DNA of 64,000 bases from Pseudomonas cichorii (lineage in GTDB: Bacteria; Pseudomonadota; Gammaproteobacteria; Pseudomonadales; Pseudomonadaceae), in the NCBI RefSeq assembly GCF_018343775.1, contig NZ_CP074349.1, positions 248,001-312,000 of the forward strand, given 5' to 3'. The notes under the pieces are model-generated. The model was not told where the DNA came from. It did no database searches and saw only the letters and a list, made by a program, of their open reading frames with translations. Shown here piece after piece: positions 34,900 to 44,105 of the stretch. The translations under genes were made by a program, and so were the position numbers. The stretch's first letter is position 1, and every line of letters starts with the position of its first letter.

Positions 34900-37623
34900 T
34901 CAGAAGTGATAGGTCATGCGGGCGAACAGCGTGCGGCCCAGCGGATCGGCATAGCGCGGGTCGTAGCCGGACTGGAAGTTGTAGGCCTGATTGGAGAACG
35001 GCGGATCGCGGTCGAACAGGTTGCGGACCCCGGCATCCACATCCAGCACCTTGTCGAAGGTATGCCCGACCGAAAGGTCCCAGAGCGTATACGACGCCAC
35101 CCGGGCGTTGGTGGTGCGGTCATAGTCGTTGTAACCGCTGGTGAAGCGGTTGGTGAGGGACGCGCGGCTGTTGCCCAGCGACCATGTACCGGTCAGGACA
35201 TGTTTCCAGCGCGAGATCACGCCATCGCCCTGAAAGTCCCCGACCTTGTCGGTGTAGGGGCCGTCGATGATGTTCTGGTAGTCGTAGCGGGTCACATAGG
35301 TGCCGGTCATGCCCAGGCCGAACTGGCCGTACGGCGTGTTCGGGAAGCGATAGTCCAGGGTGACGTCCACACCATTGGTCTTGACGATGCCCAGGTTCGC
35401 GTTGCCGGTCACGATATTGGCAATCGAACCATCCGGGTTGCGGATGAAGCGGTCGGCGTAGGTGGTGGGGTCGTCGAAGACGGTCGATTCAGGGAACGAC
35501 TGAATCTGGTTGGAGATGTGAATCCACCAGAAATCCAGACCCATGGAAAGGTTGCTGACCGGCTGGTAGACGAAGCCCAGTGTCACGTTGCGGGCCTTTT
35601 CGGGAGCCAGCTCGGTATTGCCGCCACTGTTGTTGAGAAACTGCTGATTGCAATCGCGTCCGGCATTACCGCCAGGCTGCACGGTACCGCCTGCGCACAG
35701 GGTCGGGTCGTTGTAGTAACCCTGGGTGAAGCTCAGGCTGCGCGGCGCATAAAGCTCATACAGAGAAGGCGCGCGGAAGCCCTCGCTGTAGGCTCCTCTG
35801 ACCACCAGTTGCTTGAACGGCTGGAAGCGGAATGAGTATTTGGGGTTGGTCGTGCTGCCGAAGTCGCTGTATTTGTCGTGACGAATGGCAGCACTCAGTT
35901 CCAGGCTGTCGAGGACCGGAACGTTCAATTCGGCGTATTGGGCCTTTACGCTGCGTTCGCCCGAAACACTGCCCGCCGCGTCTGCCCCCAGGCTGCTGAC
36001 GTCATTGACGAAGGCTTCGTACTCCTGATGCATTTTCTCCTTGCGGTATTCACCGCCCAGCGCCAGGCCGGCCGGTCCGGCACCAAACCAGTCACCGATT
36101 TCCCGGCTGATACGGGCGTCGATACCGGCCACCCGGCCCACGGCGCTTGAGTACTGGCCATGGTATTCGTTGGCATCGATCAATGCCTGGCCTGCCGCGG
36201 TCTGCGGACCGAACGGGTTGATGATGCCGTTGGCCAGACCGGCGATCATGGCCGCATCGCTGACATAGCCGTTGGTGAGTGAGGAAATGACCTTGTTCTG
36301 GTTGTATGACGCGCCGACGTTGTAGTCCCAGCCGCTGACCATGCCATCGAAGCTCAGCAGAAAGCGCTGGCTGGTGTTCTGGTCGCTGGCACCCCGTGGC
36401 CCGGCTGCGGTTTCCCGCCATGCGGTATCGATGGGCTGTGTCGGGTCGAGCACGAAACTGGTCGGCAAGGGCGTGATGCCGTTGCCGGGGTAGTAGGGCG
36501 ACGAAGCGTCCAGCGACAGGCCGGTCAGGGGGGCCGGGCCGATGTCGGTGTGGTTATTGTTGCGGGCCCAGAAGTATTCGAGGTTGACGTTGTGGTCGTC
36601 CGCCAGCTTGCCGGTGGCCTTGCCGAAAAAGGAAGTCTTCTCGGTCTGCGGAATCAGGTCGATGTATTCGCGGGTGCTGAAACGGCAGATGCCGTTGCTG
36701 GCGATCAGGCTGGGCCCGTTGCAGTTGCCGCCGGCCAGCGGATTCGTGCCATTGTTGCCCTGGTAATAGTTGCCGGGGAAGGCGGTCCCTGAGGTCTGGT
36801 TAAGACCGCGTCCCGGCACATAATCCCTGGCGAATGAGCGGTCGTTGGCATCCAGGTTCTGCTGCTTGTTGTAGTTGAAGACCCCCATGACATTGAAGCG
36901 GTCTTCTTCAAGGTCACCGAAGCCCCAACTGGCGCTCATGTCCTTGGTGGCTCCGCCGCCACTGTTGGTGGGGGTTTCACCGCCCAGGCTCAAGGTGCCG
37001 TCGGTCATGGACTTCTTGGTGATGAAGTTGATGACCCCACCGATGGCGTCAGTGCCGTACAGCGCAGAGGCGCCGTCACGCAGCACTTCCACCCGGTCGA
37101 TGGCGGCAAACGGGATCATGTTCAGGTCGATGGCGCTGCCGTTGGGTGTGCCGACACCCGACAGGGCGTTGTTCGCCAGACGGCGTCCGTTGAGCAGAAC
37201 CAGCGTCTTGTTTGCGCCAATCCCGCGCATGTCGGCGTAGGACGCGCCTCCCGTTCCGGCACCGACCGAACCGGCACTGTTGTTGATCGACTGGCTGCCG
37301 GTGATGCGCTGGACCATTTCCTGAGTGGTAGTCACGCCCTGTTTTTTCAGGTCATCGGCGCGCAGGATGGTGATGGGCACGGCCGTCTCGGCATCGACCC
37401 TGCGGATCGCCGAACCTGTGACTTCGACACGCTGCAACTGGGTCGTGGCGGGTACGACGGCGGCGCTGGAGGAGACGCTTGTACTGCTTGTGTCCGCATC
37501 GACGGCATCGGCCGCCTGAGCACCGCTTATGCCCATGGCCAGTGCGCAGAGCAGCACACGGGGATGGCGCCGTACCGCAATGGCCAGGGGGTTGAGGGTG
37601 CAACCGGGAAGATTCATCAGCAT
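34900..37623 (-). CDS. TonB-dependent outer-membrane receptor
   Basis: 907 residues; ATG 37623 is chosen for its GGAA site and for giving a normal signal peptide (cleaved after GISGAQA, about residue 37). The plug starts near QLQRVEVTGSAIRRVDAE, and includes MRGIGANKTLVLLNGRRLAN and VLRDGASALYGTDAIGGVIN. A beta-barrel follows, ending in the terminal aromatic of ARMTYHF. No N-terminal signalling (STN) extension is present. The plug style resembles receptors for peptides or other non-siderophore substrates, and the gene sits between exbD and a peptide importer. Substrate unknown. Confidence 0.93.
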   Translation of the reverse strand: MLMNLPGCTLNPLAIAVRRHPRVLLCALAMGISGAQAADAVDADTSSTSVSSSAAVVPATTQLQRVEVTGSAIRRVDAETAVPITILRADDLKKQGVTTTQEMVQRITGSQSINNSAGSVGAGTGGASYADMRGIGANKTLVLLNGRRLANNALSGVGTPNGSAIDLNMIPFAAIDRVEVLRDGASALYGTDAIGGVINFITKKSMTDGTLSLGGETPTNSGGGATKDMSASWGFGDLEEDRFNVMGVFNYNKQQNLDANDRSFARDYVPGRGLNQTSGTAFPGNYYQGNNGTNPLAGGNCNGPSLIASNGICRFSTREYIDLIPQTEKTSFFGKATGKLADDHNVNLEYFWARNNNHTDIGPAPLTGLSLDASSPYYPGNGITPLPTSFVLDPTQPIDTAWRETAAGPRGASDQNTSQRFLLSFDGMVSGWDYNVGASYNQNKVISSLTNGYVSDAAMIAGLANGIINPFGPQTAAGQALIDANEYHGQYSSAVGRVAGIDARISREIGDWFGAGPAGLALGGEYRKEKMHQEYEAFVNDVSSLGADAAGSVSGERSVKAQYAELNVPVLDSLELSAAIRHDKYSDFGSTTNPKYSFRFQPFKQLVVRGAYSEGFRAPSLYELYAPRSLSFTQGYYNDPTLCAGGTVQPGGNAGRDCNQQFLNNSGGNTELAPEKARNVTLGFVYQPVSNLSMGLDFWWIHISNQIQSFPESTVFDDPTTYADRFIRNPDGSIANIVTGNANLGIVKTNGVDVTLDYRFPNTPYGQFGLGMTGTYVTRYDYQNIIDGPYTDKVGDFQGDGVISRWKHVLTGTWSLGNSRASLTNRFTSGYNDYDRTTNARVASYTLWDLSVGHTFDKVLDVDAGVRNLFDRDPPFSNQAYNFQSGYDPRYADPLGRTLFARMTYHF

Positions 37624-37815
37624 GGTAATTTCCGACTTATTCCAGACGTTATTGAAATGGCCTTGTGAGCCCTCTTTTCCCGATGCGGTTGTGCCCATCA
37701 GGAGTTTCACTTCTTCCTTTCCGGCAAGCCGCTCCCCTCCAGGGGCTTTGCGGCCCACGGACGAGCGTGCTCACGGGAGTGCGGTCAACAGGCTTCGCGC
37801 GGCGAAGCCCTCATG

Positions 37816-38217
37816 TCATTTCGAGGTCATGACGGATATCTTCGTAATGCCCGATCGCTCGATCGAGGCCATGGCCTTGGCCACCTGGCCATAGTTCACG
37901 GCCGTATCGGCCTGCAACTGGACGCGGATTTCCGGGTCTTTGGCCTTCTCGTCCTGCAGGCTTCTTTCCAGCAGTTCGGGGGCAATTTCAGATTTGGCCA
38001 GATAGAACTTGCCGTCCTGATCGACGCTGACCACCACCGGGTCCTTTTTCTCGGCTGGTGCCACCGAGTCGGTCTTGGGCAGGTTGACCTTGATCGCATT
38101 GGTCATCAGCGGTGTGGTGACGATGAACACCACCAGCAGCACGAGCATCACATCCACCAATGGCGTGACGTTCATTTCGCTGAGCACTTCATCGCTGTCC
38201 TGGTTGGAAAAGGCCAT
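37816..38217 (-). CDS. exbD: ExbD/TolR family transducer
   Basis: 133 residues. Short cytoplasmic start (MAFSNQDSDEVLSEMNVTPL), the single helix with the essential Asp in LVDVMLVLLVVFIVTTPLM (about residue 25), then a periplasmic domain. ExbD with ExbB converts proton motive force to TonB movement. Start overlaps the exbB stop (TAATG). A GC-rich hairpin (37791-37809) follows. Confidence 0.94.
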   Translation of the reverse strand: MAFSNQDSDEVLSEMNVTPLVDVMLVLLVVFIVTTPLMTNAIKVNLPKTDSVAPAEKKDPVVVSVDQDGKFYLAKSEIAPELLERSLQDEKAKDPEIRVQLQADTAVNYGQVAKAMASIERSGITKISVMTSK

Positions 38218-38924
38218 TAGCTTGCCTCCCGAACGGAGTGGTTGTGGCGGGTGGCGATGGGTTGACGCGTGACGGCGAAGGCGCTGCGCTGAGCGAGCGA
38301 ATCGAAGTCATGGGCGAAGTCGTCCATGTCGGCCACGGCCAGCTTCAGGCGGCGCAGGAAGAAGTTGTAGATCAGCACCGCTGGCACCGCGACGGCGATC
38401 CCGACCCCGGTGGCAACCAGAGCGTGGCCGATGGGGCCTGCCACCGCTTCAAGGCTGGCCGAACCCGTGAGGCCGATGCTTTGCAGTGCCTCCATGATGC
38501 CCCAGACCGTACCGAACAGGCCGATGAAAGGTGCGGTGCTGCCGATACTGGCCAGAATGGCCTGACCGTTTTCCAGTGCCCGGCGTTCTTTCTGGATCTG
38601 TTGGCGCAGATTGCGTTCCAGGCGGTCGGAACGGTTGATGGTGTGGGCCAGTTGCTGGGTGGTACGAGGTGCGTCTTCGACCGCCATCGCTTCAAAGCCG
38701 CTGTTGGCGATACGGGCCAGTGCGCCCGGATACTGGGAAGCGTGTTCGGCCGCCGTCAGCAGATCCGGGGCACTCCAGAAGGCCTGGGTGAACTGTTTGT
38801 TCTGGGATTTCTGCCTCATGTACTGCGCCGACTTGATCAGCAACAGGGCCCAGCTCAATACGGAAAACAGAATGAGTGCCCAGAGCACGGCCGGGACAAT
38901 CATGGAAGAAAGCGATGCGTTCAT
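38217..38924 (-). CDS. exbB: ExbB/TolQ/MotA family proton channel
   Basis: 235 residues. Three membrane helices: N-terminal VPAVLWALILFSVLSWALLL, and a central pair in the conserved GSTAPFIGLFGTVWGIMEAL and ATGVGIAVAVPAVLIYNFFL. The conserved Thr/Glu region lines the proton path. It is the second gene of the tonB-exbB-exbD set. Confidence 0.94.
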   Translation of the reverse strand: MNASLSSMIVPAVLWALILFSVLSWALLLIKSAQYMRQKSQNKQFTQAFWSAPDLLTAAEHASQYPGALARIANSGFEAMAVEDAPRTTQQLAHTINRSDRLERNLRQQIQKERRALENGQAILASIGSTAPFIGLFGTVWGIMEALQSIGLTGSASLEAVAGPIGHALVATGVGIAVAVPAVLIYNFFLRRLKLAVADMDDFAHDFDSLAQRSAFAVTRQPIATRHNHSVREAS

Positions 38925-38974
38925 GGTTTACACCTCACCAGCTTGAATAAAGTTGTCGGTTGTTATCCGCCGGA

Positions 38975-39814
38975 TCATTCCGGAAGCTTGAAGTCGATGG
39001 TCTGTGTCGCGAAGCCTTCGATAGGCGTGTCACCACGTTTGGCCGGGATGAACTTCCAGTTGCGCACGGCTTCCACGGCTGCTTCGTCCAGGACCGGTTT
39101 GCCGCTGGATCTGGTCACCTCAACACTGCCGGCCCGGCCATTGGCCAGAACCTTGATGCGCAGAATCACGCGACCTTCCCAACTGCGTCGTAACGCCAGA
39201 CCCGGGTACTCGGGCGGCGGATTACCAAGGCTGGCGAGCCCTGAAACGGCTGCGCTTTCCTTGACCGGCGCCGCAGGTGCTGGAGGGGCGGGCGAAGGTG
39301 TCGGCGGTGCCGGGGTACTCGGGGCACTGGGCGCAGGCGGTGCCGGCGGCGCGGGTGGCCTTGGCTTTTGTACGGGCTCCGGTTTCTTGACCGGTTTGGG
39401 TTTTTCGACTTTCGGCTTTTCCACCGGTTTGGGCGGTGGCTTGACCGCGTCCGGGTCCTCAACCGGTTTTTCGGGCTCGGGCTCGGGGGGCGGAGGTGGC
39501 GGCGCAGGTGGCGGCGCAGGTGGAGGTGGCTCCGGAGGCGGCGCTTGCGGTGTCGGTGGTGTCGGGCTGGTCAGCTCAATCGTCATTTCCGGAACCTGGG
39601 GCGCAACTTCCGGAAGCTCGGCTTTGGCGGTCTGCATGTACCACCAGACCACACCGTGAATAAGTACCGAAGCGGCAATCAACAGGAAAACCTGCGGTTT
39701 ATTCAGACTGCCAGGTCGTGAGGTATTGGCTGTAAACGGAATACTCTGCCATGCCGTGGGAACTTCACCGGGTAATGGATCAGAGACCGATTTCAGGGTT
39801 GCCGCATCATTCAT
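38975..39814 (-). CDS. tonB: TonB energy transducer
   Basis: 279 residues from ATG 39814 with AGGGAG upstream. A cytoplasmic stretch of about 35 residues precedes the anchor helix VFLLIAASVLIHGVVWWYMQ, which includes the functional His. A long Pro/Lys/Glu-rich periplasmic linker (about 80-185) follows, then the C-terminal domain (YPGLALRRSWEGRVILRIKV to the WKFIPAKRG strand). A complete, working-looking TonB dedicated to the adjacent receptor. Confidence 0.94.
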   Translation of the reverse strand: MNDAATLKSVSDPLPGEVPTAWQSIPFTANTSRPGSLNKPQVFLLIAASVLIHGVVWWYMQTAKAELPEVAPQVPEMTIELTSPTPPTPQAPPPEPPPPAPPPAPPPPPPEPEPEKPVEDPDAVKPPPKPVEKPKVEKPKPVKKPEPVQKPRPPAPPAPPAPSAPSTPAPPTPSPAPPAPAAPVKESAAVSGLASLGNPPPEYPGLALRRSWEGRVILRIKVLANGRAGSVEVTRSSGKPVLDEAAVEAVRNWKFIPAKRGDTPIEGFATQTIDFKLPE

Positions 39815-39858
39815 TAAAGCTCCCTCGGAATAGTTGAAGGGCAATAAAAGTCCGTTCA

Positions 39859-39875
39859 AACATTTCGTGAATGTT
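39859..39875. promoter_or_regulatory. Candidate operator upstream of tonB
   Basis: AACATT-TCGTG-AATGTT, a perfect 6-bp dyad 45 bases from the tonB start, with partly symmetric flanks (TTCA/TGAA). Position suits a regulator site for the whole import block. It does not match a Fur box. Confidence 0.4.
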
Positions 39876-40249
39876 CAAATACTGGAGGGCTGCACATTTA
39901 ACAGGCGCACGGTTCCGTGGAGCTGCAAGTCAGGCTCAATCGGATAAAAACGGTTTACGGATTATGAAGATGGCATTGAGCGTCCTTTTTCTTATCGCGT
40001 ACCCGAAGGTAGCGAGGGTTCCTGAAGGCTAGTTAGCAACCGCTATGCCAGAAACTTTCAGGAAGTGGTCTGTAATGGATGAAATAGAGCGGATGTCGCA
40101 TTCATGTAATTTTTTATCGAATCCTTGGAAAATCTGAGCTGGGCCCACTGTTTATCAAGGGGTGAGGTCATTAAGTCGAGGGCGAAAGAATACCCTCTGT
40201 TTTTTCAGACGATATCAAAAAGACACCAGTTAAAATCCGGCTGACGGCA

Positions 40250-40286
40250 TGCACCAATGTTGTATGAGTCGAGTCAAGTTGGTGCA
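40250..40286. promoter_or_regulatory. Long-spaced dyad in the divergent region
   Basis: TGCACCAA (40250-40257) and TTGGTGCA (40279-40286), perfect 8-bp arms with a 21-base spacer. Could be a paired operator half-site or a hairpin. No known site recognised. Confidence 0.35.
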
Positions 40287-40472
40287 GTTGATAATCAAGG
40301 GCTCACAGAAAATTCTCCTTAGTGAAAGATGATGTGTTTTTAAAATCTTTATAAAAAGCAGGAAAAGTCCGAGCGCCCACTCTGAAAGAGTGGTGGCTAT
40401 TTGGAACTAAATGATGGATTGTCGGACGAAATCCACTTTAATCTAGTTGAATAATTGTTCTCGTCTGAACCT

Positions 40473-40480
40473 GCCGATAG
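40473..40480 (+). promoter_or_regulatory. Possible sigma28 (FliA) -10 element upstream of the chemoreceptor
   Basis: GCCGATAG matches the FliA -10 consensus GCCGATAA at 7 of 8 positions. The -35 (TAAT near 40452) is poor and the spacing is longer than usual. Chemoreceptor genes are common FliA targets. It would leave a leader of about 480 bases. Confidence 0.3.
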
Positions 40481-40910
40481 ACCGCTGATAAAAGAAAGTG
40501 CATGAGTCAAAAAATACAAAACGGGAACGTGAATACTCTCGTTCTCGGTGCACTAATGATTCAGGAAAAAGACAGGTCGCTCAGGGCGACAGAAGGTCCA
40601 TGCAAGGACGAACTCGGTGGCGGAACGAGCGGCGGGGTAGAAAAGACAGCGAGCGCTATAGGGCACGAATGGATCTCCTTATCTGAAGAGACACGACTTT
40701 TGATCGGGTCTTTGCACTGTTTATGGACGCTGTGGCATCCGGTGACTGCACAGTGGTGCGCGATGGGCGCTTTCCATGCAGCAAAACCAGTGATTTTCTG
40801 GTACGAGTGTTCCACTAGGAAGAAATGTGCCAACTTGTGTCTTTTTGTAACGGCGGACATACAGATCGTCGCACAGGGGATACCAAGGGATCATCCATGA
40901 GGCAGACGAC

Positions 40911-40938
40911 GGAACCCGAAAGACCCTGAGGACACTCA
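40911..40938 (+). promoter_or_regulatory. Weak hrp-box-like sequence upstream of the chemoreceptor
   Basis: GGAACC, 15 bases, then ACACTCA, compared with the HrpL consensus GGAACC-N15/16-CCACNNA: one mismatch in the -10 part. The start codon lies 32 bases downstream. A chance match is possible. Confidence 0.25.
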
Positions 40939-40970
40939 CCAGCACCTAAACGTGCACGGAGCGCTCTGAG

Positions 40971-42554
40971 ATGGTCAACTGGTTCGCAGGTATGCTGGGC
41001 AATATCAGTGTCAGATCGAAATTGATCCTGGGGTTTGTCAGCGTTCTGCTGCTGACGACCCTGATCGCTGCTTTCAGTTGGGTGGAAATCGGTATCCTGC
41101 GTGATCGGGGCCAGAAGCTGACGTCCATTTCCCAGCTCAACGAAATGGTGCGGGACATGCGTATTGCGCGGTTGACCTACGCCGTCCAGCCCAGTGCGGA
41201 TCGAGCGACAGCCGTGCTCAAGGCTAACGACAATCTTGAAACCCATTACGAAGAAGTCAGGGCTCTGCTCAGCCATCCGCAGGATCTGGCCCTGATTTAC
41301 CGGGCCATGGAGACGACCCAGCGCTACCGCAGTCATTTTCAGGATTTTGTCCGGGCTACCGAGATCCATGACGAGTCAAAGCTCAGGCAAGCCCAGAGCG
41401 GTCTGGATACCGAAGTGGCCAGTCTCTTCGACGCAGGCGGGCAGCTGATGATCAGCCAGACCTCCAAACGCGATGAAGATATTGCCGAGGCCAGGCTCCT
41501 GCTGATCGCTGCGACGGCTTTCGCGCTCATTCTCGGTGCATTGGCGGCCTGGCTCATCACCCGATCAATCGTGGGCCCGCTGATGGAAACCCTGCAGGCT
41601 GCCGAAAGGGTGGCCGCCGGTGACCTGAGCGCCGACATTCCGGTCAATCGCAAGGACGAACTGGGCCTTCTGCAAACCAGCATGCAGCGCATGACCGTCA
41701 ATCTGCGCGACCTGATTGGCGGGATTCGTGACGGTGTCGTGCAATTGGCCAGTGCTTCCGAACAGCTCTCGGCAGTCACCGAGCAAACCACCGCAGGGGT
41801 TACCAGCCAGAAGAGCGAGACGGATCAGGTTGCGGTCGCCATGAACCAGATGGCTGCTACTGTTCAGGAAGTGGCTCGCAACGCCGAAGACGCTTCCCAC
41901 GCCGCTATCGCCGCTCACGACGAAGCCCGCAAGAGCGATGAGGTCGTGCTTCAGGCCATCGACCAGATCGGGCGTCTGGCTGAAGAGGTCAATCACTCGA
42001 CTGACGCCATGAACGACCTGAGCCGCGAAAGCGACAAGATCGGCACAGTGCTGGATGTGATCAAGTCGGTCGCCCAGCAGACCAATCTCCTGGCCCTCAA
42101 CGCCGCCATCGAAGCGGCGCGGGCAGGTGCTGCCGGTCGTGGCTTTGCCGTGGTCGCCGACGAAGTCCGAAGCCTCGCCCAGCGCACCCAGGCATCCACT
42201 GAGGAGATCGAAGGGCTGGTCAGCAGCCTGCAGAATGGTACTCAGAAAGTCGCCGCGTTCCTCGGCAATAGCCTGTCATTGAGCAAAAGCAGTGTGGAGC
42301 TGACTCGCCGGGCCGGAACCTCATTGATGAGCATCAGCCGTTCGGTTTCCACCGTCGAACAGATGAACACCCAGATCGCCGCAGCCGCCGAGCAACAGAG
42401 CATCGTCGCCGATGAAATCAACCGCCGGGTTGTGAACGTGCGAGTGATCTCGGAACAGACCTTCGTCGCCAGCGGCGAAACCGCCATGTCCAGCACCGAG
42501 TTGGCCAGGCTGGGCGGCAGCTTGCAGGCGAGTGTCGGGCGATTTAGGTTTTGA
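40971..42554 (+). CDS. Methyl-accepting chemotaxis protein (four-helix-bundle sensor)
   Basis: 527 residues. Classical topology: membrane helix 1 ([20 protein letters not shown]), a periplasmic helical-bundle sensor (about 40-185), helix 2 ([20 protein letters not shown]), a HAMP domain (about 205-260) and the signalling hairpin with [20 protein letters not shown]. The C-terminus lacks a CheR-docking pentapeptide. The ligand is unknown; proximity to the peptide import block suggests a related compound. Confidence 0.92.
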   Translation: MVNWFAGMLGNISVRSKLILGFVSVLLLTTLIAAFSWVEIGILRDRGQKLTSISQLNEMVRDMRIARLTYAVQPSADRATAVLKANDNLETHYEEVRALLSHPQDLALIYRAMETTQRYRSHFQDFVRATEIHDESKLRQAQSGLDTEVASLFDAGGQLMISQTSKRDEDIAEARLLLIAATAFALILGALAAWLITRSIVGPLMETLQAAERVAAGDLSADIPVNRKDELGLLQTSMQRMTVNLRDLIGGIRDGVVQLASASEQLSAVTEQTTAGVTSQKSETDQVAVAMNQMAATVQEVARNAEDASHAAIAAHDEARKSDEVVLQAIDQIGRLAEEVNHSTDAMNDLSRESDKIGTVLDVIKSVAQQTNLLALNAAIEAARAGAAGRGFAVVADEVRSLAQRTQASTEEIEGLVSSLQNGTQKVAAFLGNSLSLSKSSVELTRRAGTSLMSISRSVSTVEQMNTQIAAAAEQQSIVADEINRRVVNVRVISEQTFVASGETAMSSTELARLGGSLQASVGRFRF

Positions 42555-42567
42555 GATGAAAGGCGTC

Positions 42568-42849
42568 TTATTCGGGCTGGTTCGGTTTATCGGCAACCAG
42601 CCCGATCCGTTTGCGCCAGAACCAGGTCAGCATCAGCACACCGATTACTGCAATCGGTGTCATCAGATAGAGCGGCATCATGCTTTTCGTGTACAGCGAT
42701 ACCCCGGCCATCAGCACCATCATCGAAACAGCCCCCATGACCTTGGCCCAATAGCGGGTGCGATAGAAATCCAGCCAATAGCGTTGCAGGTTCAGCCGCT
42801 GCTGCTCGCGTATGCGCTGGGATCGGGCTGATCGTTTTTTTACCTTCAT
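42568..42849 (-). CDS. Small two-helix membrane protein
   Basis: 93 residues. A strongly basic N-terminus (MKVKKRSARSQRIREQQRLN) is followed by two membrane helices (VMGAVSMMVLMAGVSLY; LYLMTPIAVIGVLMLTWFW) and a short polar tail. By the positive-inside rule both ends are cytoplasmic. I know of similar hypothetical proteins in pseudomonads but no function. Convergent with the chemoreceptor. Confidence 0.7.
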   Translation of the reverse strand: MKVKKRSARSQRIREQQRLNLQRYWLDFYRTRYWAKVMGAVSMMVLMAGVSLYTKSMMPLYLMTPIAVIGVLMLTWFWRKRIGLVADKPNQPE

Positions 42850-43237
42850 TGCATGTCCATCCGTGGTTTGGGCGGGGCATTGTCTTGCGCTGTGCTCCCT
42901 CGTGCCTACACTGAGATCGTTTTTTCATAGCCATGATACGAAACGCGTCTGCGGCATGGCGTGGGATACACAGATGTTTTCATCGATCAGGGCTCATAAA
43001 GGTATAACTGGTGGCCTGCCCTGCGTATTATCGGGGGGTTGAGTCGATGAGCGGACCTGCAGAGCCTCGGTGTACAATCTCTCGAAGATCTGGCGCATGC
43101 AGAGATAGCAAAAAGGCATTGCAGCTCCCCGGTGCAAAACGCAGGGTAAGTGCTGAGCCATTCGTTTTTCGTAGCGATTGCCGATCTCGATGAATTCTTA
43201 TACAGCGCCAATCAGAAAATATAGCGGAGCATGTGAA
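42850..43237. other. Spacer upstream of the glycan locus
   Basis: About 390 bases. It probably holds the promoter of the glycan operon; a TACAAT sequence at about 43073 is a plausible -10. One dyad (TTGCA and TGCAA near 43120-43140) is visible. I found no JUMPstart/ops element (GGCGGTAG) of the kind that precedes many O-antigen operons. Confidence 0.4.
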
Positions 43238-43648
43238 GTGAGCATGATGAAATGGATTGACTTTCCCAGTCTGGGCGATGAACGAGGAGGGTTGGTCGCT
43301 TTGGAAATTGGTATGGAAAAAGCAATACCTTTTGATATTAAGCGCGTTTATTACATCTATCGGACCGGCGAAGGTGTCAGTCGCGGGTATCATGCTCACC
43401 GTAACCTGAAACAAGTTGCTATCTGCGTTGCCGGACAGTGCCGGATGGTGCTGGATAACGGAAAAGTTCGTGAAGAAACCGTGATGGACAGTGCTACCCG
43501 AGGATTGCTGATCGAAAGTATGGTCTGGCGTGAAATGCATGACTTCAGTGACGACTGCATATTGTTAGTACTGGCCAGCGAGCATTATGACGAGTCGGAT
43601 TACATCAGAAATTATGATCGTTTTCTCACGGAGATAAATAATGTCTGA
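43238..43648 (+). CDS. dTDP-4-keto-6-deoxyhexose 3,4-ketoisomerase (FdtA/QdtA family)
   Basis: About 136 residues if started at GTG 43238, which has GGAG eight bases upstream and matches the family's usual length; an in-frame ATG at 43190 would add 16 residues. Starts near [20 protein letters not shown]. The cupin-fold catalytic histidines are in [15 protein letters not shown], followed by [11 protein letters not shown] and [14 protein letters not shown], all standard for the family. It converts dTDP-4-keto-6-deoxyglucose to the 3-keto form. Product epimer (Fuc3N or Qui3N series) cannot be read from sequence. Confidence 0.87.
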   Translation: MSMMKWIDFPSLGDERGGLVALEIGMEKAIPFDIKRVYYIYRTGEGVSRGYHAHRNLKQVAICVAGQCRMVLDNGKVREETVMDSATRGLLIESMVWREMHDFSDDCILLVLASEHYDESDYIRNYDRFLTEINNV

Positions 43649-44105
43649 GATTCACGCTCTGGCCGATGTCAAAAGTTCAAGCATTGGTAGTTCGACACGT
43701 ATCTGGCAATACTCCGTGGTTCTGGAGGGCGCGGTTATCGGTCGTAACTGTAATATCTGTGCCCATACGCTGATCGAAGGCGATGTCATCGTGGGCGACA
43801 ATGTTACTGTCAAATCGGGTGTTTTCCTGTGGAGCGGCACTCGCGTGGAAGACAACGTTTTTATTGGTCCTAACGCAACGTTTACCAACGATCCAATGCC
43901 CAGGTCGAAAGTATATCCCGATGCGTTTCAAGGCATAACGGTCAAGGCCGGGGCAAGTATTGGGGCCAATGCAACATTGCTGCCGGGTATCACCATCGGT
44001 AGTAATGCAATGGTAGGTGCAGGTTCTGTGGTCACTAAAGATGTGCCCGACAGCGCTGTTGTAGTCGGCAACCCGGCAAGAATTATCAGGTACCTGGACA
44101 AATGA
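43641..44105 (+). CDS. Left-handed beta-helix acyltransferase (sugar N-acetyltransferase)
   Basis: 154 residues, overlapping the ketoisomerase by eight bases. Repeated hexapeptides ([48 protein letters not shown]) form the beta-helix, with NDPMPRSK and the closing [15 protein letters not shown] typical of the WbbJ/FdtC type. Expected to acetylate the 3-amino group of the dTDP-sugar using acetyl-CoA. Shorter than described FdtC and QdtC proteins. Confidence 0.85.
   Translation: MSEIHALADVKSSSIGSSTRIWQYSVVLEGAVIGRNCNICAHTLIEGDVIVGDNVTVKSGVFLWSGTRVEDNVFIGPNATFTNDPMPRSKVYPDAFQGITVKAGASIGANATLLPGITIGSNAMVGAGSVVTKDVPDSAVVVGNPARIIRYLDK

Larger units (their letters stand above)
39815..40970. other. 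1.15-kb regulatory region without a convincing gene
   Basis: Divergent region between tonB (minus) and a chemoreceptor (plus). From 39860 to 40480 it is AT-rich with no reading frame of merit. Two dyads (39859-39875, 40250-40286) and a sigma28-like -10 (40473-40480) are present. From 40490 to 40970 GC rises and an ORF (40502-40900) exists but has odd composition (many Cys and Trp) and a poor ribosome site, so it is more likely leader RNA. Repeated GGA trinucleotides occur in this leader. Confidence 0.5.

Noticed and set aside
40386..40440. GGAACT near 40412 as another hrp box
   Set aside because: The following CCAC is 24 bases away, too far for the consensus spacing.
40502..40900. 132-codon open frame in the region before the second chemoreceptor
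   Set aside because: No good ribosome site, odd composition with many Cys and Trp, and an overlapping open frame on the other strand. More likely leader RNA.
42850..43237. JUMPstart/ops element upstream of the glycan locus
   Set aside because: GGCGGTAG or a close variant is not present.
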